NCBI GenBank assembly: GCA_003640385.1
Contig: RCAB01000907.1
Coordinates: 1 to 13,237 of the forward strand
Direction of reading: 5' to 3'
Origin: Setaria digitata
Taxonomy: Eukaryota; Nematoda; Chromadorea; Rhabditida; Setariidae
Length of the DNA stretch: 13,237 nt
The first letter of the stretch is position 1. Each line of letters begins with the position of its first letter. A program made the translations under genes and the position numbers. The notes beneath the pieces are model-generated. The model had not been told where the DNA came from, searched no databases, and saw only the letters and a program-made list of their open reading frames with translations. Below are positions 6,153 through 13,237 of the stretch, in pieces.

Positions 6153-8227
6153 GCCGACATCAAGTGGTGAAATACTGCTTGACAACGAAATCTTCAGTAA
6201 TGAATTTTATCACAGTGCAAGTTTTGGAAATAATTTAAAGCATTTTAAATCCATCCTGTAATATAAACAAATCGAAGTTGAAGTTTTGTTAAAAATGTTT
6301 ACGGATAAATAATTCTATGAGCAAATTTGCTAACCCTAAAAGTGGTTAATCGTAGGTATTAAAAAGAAATTTAATAATTTGAAAATTTTAATCCAATCAT
6401 ATTTCTCTGCTTCTTATCACTTTAAGTAAATATTTATAAATTTCATTCATCGTATCCATTTCCATAATTCAAACAGGAAAACTGAAATATTTCTAATCCG
6501 AATAGACATATTCAATTTATCTTAATTCCATTTCTTCCCTTTTCAAATTATTATTTCCTACCTTTTTATATTCATATTTTTCACGCATAACCGGTCAAAT
6601 TACAGCACTGTGAATTTTAGTCAAAACAACGATTCTCGAAAGATGATAACATCTTCCGATTGATTATCTTTTCTTATCATTTATCCATTTTAATTTCCTT
6701 CTATAAATCGATCACTTCCATAATTTTAGCACAAACGAAAATGTTTTTCCATTATTCTCTCGAGAATTTACCATTCATCCATTTTGTCAATTATAAGCTG
6801 ACACATTTTCGGTTAGCTTTTTTTTCTTTAATTTTTCAAGAAAAAAAGCGAGAGAAAAAGAGGGTTTTTTTCCAACAATTTTCTTTAACTTTACCAATTT
6901 CATTTTTGTCTTTCTTTCTTTTTTTATGGAAAATTTGGCAAGTTATTTGTTTGGAAATTTTTTTGTATTTCCTTTACATTTAACTTCTTTAGCAACTTCA
7001 ATTGATGAATTATACGAATAAAATTAAAGTAATTAGAATGAACAAAAAAGAAGAGAAAAAATGGATTAAATTGATAAAAATTGATATTATGAAATAATAT
7101 GAAATTCCATTGTTCTTAATATATAAAAATTTTTTGCTATCTAACTAGAAATGATAAAATAATCATTAGAGGGATGATGATAACCAAATGTCCACTATGA
7201 CTACGAGTCAGATTCTTTTTTGGCAAAAAAAAATCCTTTTTTCTTGAAATTGGACCCGAAAATTCCTGAAAGAATGAACAGGATAGTTCATTTTATCATC
7301 CTGGAAACTTACAAAAAAATATTTTGCAAATATACTTCCATTTTTTTCCTTCATACACTGAATGTGGCAAGTATGGAAATGTTGACATAATTAACATAAT
7401 TATTTTTTAACAAAAAAGAATTATTATTTTTAATTGCAATAGTTTGAATTTAATTTTGGAGATTATTAACAAAATTCGTCGTGAAATTTTCACTTTTTTT
7501 AATTCAAATAATTTAAGCACAATTTTTGAAAATTATTATTAGAAATTTGTAACGATCTCTTGTTAAACTTGCAATTTTTCCGCTAAATTTTCAATATTCT
7601 CAATTGAAATAGTTTGAAAAAAAAAAACTATAGAGATGTGCATTGCTAATTGAAAATTTTATATTATTTTGAATTTTAAATAATTCAAATTATAAACTTA
7701 TATTTGCATTGCTAATGTAATAGCTTCAAATTAAATGACAACTGACAGATTTATTTCCCTATTAATGTAAGTTTTCATTCATTGTTGCTTAATCATTTAT
7801 CGTTACCTTTGGTTTTTAATTTTAACTTTTCAAACTGAAATGATTTTTTTTCGCTTTTTTTCTTTTCTTCAAGAATAAAGATGCAAACTCTTTAAATTAT
7901 TTTCAAAATTTATGGTAAAATTCAACATAGTAAATTAATGTACATTCAGCTTCGTCCTTATACAATAACGTTCATCAGTAAAAATATTAATTAAAGAATT
8001 AAAATCTAAGCATGAATTATCGGAAAAAAATGTGAATTTTTTTGGATTGCTTTCCTGGCAGGACATTTTGCTTGTTTAATTTTTGCATAAAAAGTTTGAA
8101 AAATCGCTGATAAAGTAGCTGTAAAACTGAAAATATCAATGAAATAAGATTTCATTTGTTATAACAAATAATTATAAAATTGTTTCGTATCAAAATAAAA
8201 TAACATTTACAATAAAATTTTAGTTTT
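6153..8227. other. AT-rich intergenic DNA, no gene seen
   Basis: The frame 6660-6983 is rich in F, I, L and S and contains homopolymer-derived runs, so I treat it as chance. TCCTGGCAGGA, an 11-base interrupted palindrome, lies at 8053-8063. CATTGCTAAT occurs near 7640 and 7706. No splice-framed exon or RNA gene is apparent. Confidence 0.5.
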
Positions 8228-8241
8228 TGCGCAATTGCGCA
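8228..8241. promoter_or_regulatory. Perfect 14-bp palindrome TGCGCAATTGCGCA
   Basis: A perfect palindrome with four CpG-type GCGC bases in each half, in surroundings that are nearly all A and T. It may be a binding site for a dimeric protein or a remnant of a mobile-element end. No repeat copy is visible elsewhere in the window. Confidence 0.4.
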
Positions 8242-8800
8242 TTTGTTAAAAAGTCTCAAAAAATTGGAAAATAAAACAAGAAAAAAAAAAGAGAAAGAAA
8301 AAGAAAGGAGGGAAGAAATAAAATTAACGGTTAAAGGATAAATTTTTCGATGGAAAATATTTTAGAAGCACTTATGCATTTGATATACCAATAAAGCACA
8401 TAAAATTTTGCATAAATTAATTCATTAAATTTTATGACTATCACATTATCGTTCTTCAGAATGAAATGGATCGTTTCGATATTACCCAAAAAGGAAGGAC
8501 TAATTAACAGTATTAATTTTAATGTGTTTCCTTTTTTCTTTCTTCTTTTTTCTTTTTTTTTTTTTTTTTTTTTAAATTATCTCTTTATCAGTAGCCTTTT
8601 TCTTCTTCTATCAAATTTTTCTTTTATGTTAAATTCTGAATTCTTGCTGTGAAAGAGAAAACAGAGAGAGGATCAGAAAAGAAAAGAAACAGAAGAGGAA
8701 TTTAGTTTAATAAGCAATTAAGAAGAAAAAAAATGGTATGATTTTCGAGTATGAAATAACGAATATTTTGCTGTAAAAATAATTTATTAATTTAAGTGTC
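8242..8800. other. AT-rich spacer with homopurine and T tracts
   Basis: Bases 8278-8318 are 41 consecutive purines, and a T21 run lies at 8553-8573 inside the frame 8434-8652. That frame is mostly F, L and S from T-rich DNA and is not supported as a gene. A second purine-rich stretch lies at about 8652-8700. Confidence 0.55.
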
Positions 8801-8919
8801 GAATAACAATAGTAGTCATAACAATAATTAATAACAATAATGATAATAATGGTAATATTAGTAATAATAATAGCGAATGCAATAACAACAACAACAGTAA
8901 TAATAACAATAACAGCAAT
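8801..8919. repeat. Second degenerate AAT/AAC trinucleotide block
   Basis: About 120 bases made of AAT, AAC, AGT and AGC triplets, including AACAACAACAAC near 8883-8895. Same type as 2491-2648 and likewise outside any long open frame. Confidence 0.85.
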
Positions 8920-9730
8920 CTGTAAAATTTTTAAAATTGGATATTATGTGTAAACAATGTTCATTTCATTTCTGTTCATTTTATTTTTATAGTTTCTTTT
9001 TCTTCTTTTCTTGAAGCATGATGAATAAAATTTTAATTTTCTATCTTCTTTTAATCAGTGATTTAATTAATTTTAGTGAACAAAAATGATTAGTTATCTA
9101 AAAGTATTTAGAAGAAAAAGTGTCGTAATAATTAATGTTAAAAAGTATTTGAAGATTTTCCACGAATCATTTGTCCTTAATTTGGCTTTCATGATTTTCA
9201 ACTTCTTGAAATTTATTTTATTCCATTCATTCCCTTTTTTTTTCCCCCTTCTTATCAGTCACTTATTTTCTATTTACCTTTCATCTTTGCTCAATTTTTG
9301 CTATTTCCTGTTTTTGCGTTTTCTATTTCTTTTTCCTATTACTTTTTTGCGCACTTTAATTAAACAAATTATTTAATTGTAATTTATAAGGAGAAAATGA
9401 AGTTTCTGCGTGAGGGGGTTCAAAATGTAACAACCGGTTAATTAATTATGCGTACCAAAAGCGCCACCTCTTTCATTTTTTGTTTAAATTTATTTTCTGC
9501 TCTTTCAAGATTTTTTATAATACTATAGTTGCTATTATCCGCCTTAGTACTGTTCACTGCTGAACACAAAGTAGTGATCTAACATTCCTTCCATTTTTTT
9601 TTTTTTTTCTTTTTCTTTCTTTAAATTCATTTTTGCCAAATTATTACCAATTTTAGTCACTTGACAATTAGCAAAATGTTAAAAAATTTAAAAAAAAATG
9701 TCTGAAACAATTTGTCAATTTTTTCGTAAT
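8920..9730. other. T-rich spacer, no supported gene
   Basis: The frame 9086-9376 starts with ATG and encodes 96 residues. The first 35 are basic, the rest very hydrophobic (F, L, I). T-rich DNA gives such membrane-like frames by chance, so I leave it out. A less AT-rich stretch at 9395-9475 contains AACCGGTT (about 9432-9439). No RNA gene is seen. Confidence 0.5.
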
Positions 9731-10374
9731 CATATTTCATGAGCATTTTAAACTTTTCCCTTGAAAAAAAAAAAAAAAAAAAAAAAAGAAAAAGAAAAAG
9801 AAAGGGAGATTATTTATTTTCTTTCTCAATTGTGGCTCCAAATTTTAGGAACTTCTTCACTCTTTCGTTTAATATGCATTTTAAAAAATTTTTTGCATTT
9901 TTTTACTTGTCAATTGTCTTTGTAACTTTTTCGAACTTTCATAGTCTCCTTTTATCTGCACTTTCTGCTTTTTTAAAAATTCCTCATCCTCTATTTTTAT
10001 TTATATTTTGAGCTTTTCCTTTCAAAATTTCCACTATTCCTTATATTTCAGCTCGCATTTTTAACCTTTCAAAATTTTCCATTCCTTTTTTTTTTCTACC
10101 TACACTCTCAATTTTTTTTTGACTTGATGATTTTCTAATTTCTCGTTTTAATTAAATTTTTAATTATTTAATATTCCACTATTTATGCTCACTATCGCTT
10201 TTTATTCGAATTTTTTCAAGTGACTGTTTTGGCGCATTTTTTAAACATTCAAAAATTTCCATTTTCTTTTCGTACTCATATTTTTAGCTCTTTTTTTCCT
10301 TTGAAAAAAAAAAATTCCAAACTGCTCGTTTCTTTTTTTTTTTTTGCATTTTTAACTCTTTAAAATTTTCTTTC
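9731..10374. repeat. Decayed T-rich repeat array
   Basis: Diverged copies of a unit GCATTTTTAAnCTTTCAAAATTTTCC recur at 10055-10085, 10234-10263 and 10346-10374, with a partial copy at about 9743. The companion phrase TATATTT..AGCTC recurs near 9731, 9998, 10041 and 10277. The plus strand is strikingly T-rich throughout. A24 at 9764-9787 starts a 47-base homopurine tract (9763-9809). The F-rich frame at 9739-10011 and the K-rich minus-strand frame at 10284-10529 are by-products of this composition. Confidence 0.6.
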
Positions 10375-11326
10375 GCCTTTTTTTTATTGCTTTTACATGC
10401 ATATTTTCTCAACTTTTCTTTTTTTCGAAAGAATTTCTTAATCATTTGCCTTAATTGCAATGATAGAATAATTTGATATGTTTTAAATCTATGCATATTT
10501 TTACCATCATCATTGTTTTTTTTTTGCACTAAAATGATAATTGTTATATTAATTATACTTCCAAAGTAATTACGTCAATTTGACTTTTCCATTCTACCAT
10601 TTTTTCTCTTCTGCTCATTTAATTACTTTTTCCATTTTTATTCTCATCGAAATGTGAAATTTAAGTTAATTTTAAAGCCTCAAAATTCCACACACTGATT
10701 ACATTTGACAATAATTCGTTTCATTTTTTTAACCTTTGTTGCTTTTTTTTTTTTTTTTTCAATATTCATTGTTTTTCTTCCTTTCGCTAACAAATTGCAT
10801 ATCCTCGAAGACAACAGAAAAGAAATTAAGTTAAAATTATTAGAAAAATATCTACGAATTGAAAAAGACTTTCCAAATAATTAAAATTAACAACTGTTTA
10901 AATTTTTATCAATCACTTTTCTTGCTCAAAGCGTGAACTTTCAAATAGTGAAAATTGATACATTAATTAGTTGTGCATCAATGAAAAACTTCAACAACAA
11001 TAATTGATATTATACAATAATCAACTTAGCATTTTTCTTTTGAATTAAATGACTTTTCATGTCTTTTAATTATTGAACTTTCTTTTTCTACTTATGAATA
11101 CGTAATAATATCATTAGTAAAAATTAAATTTCAAAAGTCAAAAATTATTCTTTAGAAGCTTCGGTACCAGAATTAAATATACAGGCTGAAAGTTATAAAA
11201 TAAAATTCAATCACTTTTTTATCATTACTTGAAACTGACGAGAAAGAAAATTACGAGAAGATAATTTAACATTTAACTTTTGACTAAGCAGTTTGAAACG
11301 TGAAGTGTTAGTCTAAAACATACTGT
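10375..11326. other. AT-rich intergenic DNA, no gene seen
   Basis: T-rich at first, then more evenly A and T. A T17 run lies at 10743-10759. I find no coding-like frame, RNA gene or clear repeat. Confidence 0.5.
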
Positions 11327-11336
11327 AGCACGTGCT
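11327..11336. promoter_or_regulatory. Palindromic E-box AGCACGTGCT
   Basis: A perfect 10-base palindrome centred on CACGTG, the site class bound by Myc/Max-, MDL/MML- and HLH-30-type bHLH proteins. It lies in a less AT-rich patch (11310-11460) with no neighbouring gene visible, so any role is a guess. Confidence 0.3.
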
Positions 11337-11485
11337 CTATGCTGTATTCATAAGCAATTTCATCAACTAGAAAGAAAAACTGCACTTATACTATACCAAG
11401 CATATTTAGTGTTACTACTCGAATGGGATACTGTAATCATACCGTATTCCGTAAGTATTTTTAGTTTTGCTATTAAATTGAAATC

Positions 11486-11980
11486 GATACTTATACTTTA
11501 TTTTGTCAGTATTTTTATTTGCACAGAGATTAATTATTTGATATGGTTTTGAAAATCATTTTTTTTTTATGAAGAAGATGAAATTTGATATTGATGGGCT
11601 CATTATTTTTGAAAGGCATTAAACATAAATTTGATATCTATTATTTTATTTATTATAATTTCATTTCATTAGAAGAAATTTAAAAGAAAAAGGAAACACA
11701 ATTTTTAGCTTCTTTAATAATTTAATAATTTCTGTGATTATATCATTTACAACAAATAGAATACTAAACTTTTGCACGAAAAAAAAATATTTTGAAAAAA
11801 GCTAAAAATTTGAAAATCACTACAAATCTGAAAGATATACATGAAAAATTGAAAAATCTGATATTTGCTGGGAATTGAATAACTGAAAATCTGATACTTA
11901 CACTTTATTTTGTCAGTATTATAGAAAAATAATCTGAGAATCTGATATTTAACAGAAAAAAAGTTGAAAATCCGAAACTT
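11486..11980. repeat. Decayed repeats with AATCTGATAYTT core
   Basis: A 28-base stretch starting GATACTTAYACTTTATTTTG occurs at 11486-11513 and 11893-11920 with one mismatch. Around the second copy the shorter unit GAAAATCTGATAYTT recurs at 11851-11866, 11885-11899, 11936-11950 and, more diverged, 11966-11980. It looks like a small irregular repeat cluster plus one outlying copy. Confidence 0.75.
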
Positions 11981-12735
11981 TACAAAATGAAATCAATTCG
12001 AAGTTGGGAACTTTGCAAAAAAAAAGTTGTTGGAATTTTAAAGAGATTAAAAGCTTTTCTCTTTTTTCCAATTTTTTTTTCTACAGCTCTATCGTTTCAG
12101 TTAAATATTCAGTCAATCGTTTTCAACCTTATTTCTTGTAAAAAAAATTTTAACTTTTTTTGTTGCCTTTTTAATAGTGTAACTTACAATGAGAGCTAAT
12201 TATCCTAAAATGCCAATTAATTTGAAAAATCTTAAGAAAAAAACGAAATTTAGCAAGTACAAACCATTACAAAAATTGATGACCAATTCAAATAATTCGC
12301 TGAAGGAATGCAAAAAAAAAAAAAAAATGGGACAACCCTGAGATATTTTTTTTTAAAGAATAAATCGATTTCTCTTCTTTTAAATTAATAAAAAATTAGT
12401 TTAAAACTAAATGCATCATAAATTAATTATCTTTTTCATTCGCAATTTTGTTTTATAATATTTATTGTTTTTTATCTGTTTATTTTCTTCTTTTTTCTTT
12501 TTATAAAACAACATTTTGCGTATTATTTCGTTTTTCTTTTTCTTTTTTTTTTACGAAACTTTTTTGCCTTCATTGTTTTCATAAAATATAAAAGGAAAAC
12601 AAGAAAAAAAAGCCTTTTTTTTCCCATTTCATTTAATTTAAATAAACTTTGCATATTTGTTGCCTTCCCTTCTTTCTTTCTTTTTTTTTGCTGTAAAATT
12701 TATAAAATATTTTCTGAACAATAATATATCTATCT
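11981..12735. other. AT-rich spacer, weak ORF only
   Basis: An ATG at 11987 opens 70 codons (to 12199). Residues about 20-36 form a hydrophobic stretch from T-rich DNA, with lysine-rich flanks. There is no other support, so it is not called a gene. An A-run lies at about 12311-12326. Confidence 0.45.
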
Positions 12736-12900
12736 TACCTTAATAGACATCGTAAATCCAAGCACAGGTGATTATTGTCATTAATGATGGCAATGTATCG
12801 ATGTCACATTACATCAATAAAGCGACACATCAAATTGTCGCCCTCCCCAAAATTTCCAATCTTCACTTTATTTGAATTTTATCTTTTGATTGGTAGCGAA
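12736..12900 (+). other. Less AT-rich patch with two small hairpins
   Basis: This patch has clearly more G and C than its surroundings. GCGACA (12822-12827) pairs perfectly with TGTCGC (12836-12841) across an 8-base loop. Just upstream GATGT and ACATC flank CACATT. One plus frame is open for about 40 codons from CAA near 12759 (contains VIIVINDGNVSMSHYINKA) but has no start at its head and no splice sites I can support. It could be an exon remnant, a structured RNA or control DNA; none is established. Confidence 0.3.
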
Positions 12901-13237
12901 TTTTAATTTCATTCTTCTTTTTTTTTTTCAAATATTTTCTATTTGTTTATCCAAATATTTCGATGGGAAAGACATTTTATTGTTAACTGTCCGCTTATCT
13001 AATTAAAGCTTTCAATAATTGTTTATTAATTTTAAAAAGAATCGCATGCATTTATATACACATAAACATAGAAATGTGATAAGAAACAAAAAGAAAAAAG
13101 GGAAATTAAGTTAATCTGAAGTTTAAATTAAATACATTAATTTAATTTCTTGAGTTGATTTAAGGAAATTAATAACTCCTCAAATTGATCGGTTAAATTA
13201 ATGCAAATTGAGCAAGAAGTGAGATAATAAAAAAAAA
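12901..13237. other. AT-rich DNA to the window end, no gene seen
   Basis: No coding-like frame, RNA gene or repeat is apparent. The window ends in an A-run at 13229-13237. Confidence 0.5.

Noticed and set aside
6660..6983. 107-codon plus-strand frame
   Set aside because: F/L/S/I-rich with runs from T- and A-tracts and a non-ATG start. No splice or homology signal.
8434..8652. 72-codon F-rich frame
   Set aside because: The centre is translated from a T21 run; not credible as a protein.
9086..9376. 96-codon hydrophobic frame resembling a small membrane protein
   Set aside because: It has an ATG, but the hydrophobicity follows from T-rich DNA and no recognisable motif or gene context supports it.
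10284..10529. 81-codon lysine-rich minus-strand frame
   Set aside because: It is the complement of poly-T-rich repeat DNA; the composition alone explains it.
11987..12199. 70-codon frame with a hydrophobic stretch
   Set aside because: It has an ATG but only T-rich hydrophobicity and lysine from A-runs. No second line of evidence.

Overview
This is an AT-rich eukaryotic nuclear window. Sampled non-coding stretches are about 19% G+C (34 of 180 bases counted in the intron), and the one clear coding exon is 44% (184 of 420 counted). A nuclear-type tRNA with internal pol III boxes, no encoded CCA and a T-run terminator, a short nematode-like 3' splice site (TTTTCTAG), and a secreted Ala/Glu/Lys/Val-rich protein together suggest a parasitic nematode, most likely a filarial worm. 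The species call is inference. Nothing points to a bacterial, viral or organellar origin for the window as a whole.

Layout. Bases 1-50 are a pure TATAT microsatellite. Bases 361-706 form a block of raised G+C whose end abuts a complete tRNA-Lys(CTT) gene on the minus strand (707-779). Bases 1184-1220 hold a hairpin built from two ACTGATAA sites. One frame over 1204-1473 reads like protein but carries two internal stops, so it may be an old pseudogene. A degenerate AAT/AAC triplet block (2491-2648) leads into a second raised-G+C block (about 2650-2965) with a 58-codon open frame, a 9-bp inverted repeat containing AGGTCA, and three TTATCA (GATA-type) sites.

The only protein gene I support with some confidence is a two-exon plus-strand gene, 3422-3475 joined to 3804-4283. 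It encodes a 177-residue precursor. Exon 1 is exactly a signal peptide. Exon 2 is a Cys-free, acidic, probably disordered secreted protein. Its ATG is invisible to simple ORF calling because a 328-base intron separates the signal peptide from the body. Upstream lie a 27-bp tandem duplication, a long hairpin, a TATAAATA and the GATA cluster, all of which may be its control region. Two AATAAA signals follow the stop.

From 4341 to the end (nearly 9 kb) I find no convincing gene. It holds several decayed repeat families (5971-6152, 9731-10374, 11486-11980), long homopurine/homopyrimidine tracts, a second triplet block, a 14-bp GC-containing palindrome at 8228-8241, an E-box palindrome at 11327-11336 and a less AT-rich patch near 12740-12860. 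The long F/L/K-rich reading frames in this part follow from T- or A-rich composition and are not annotated as genes.
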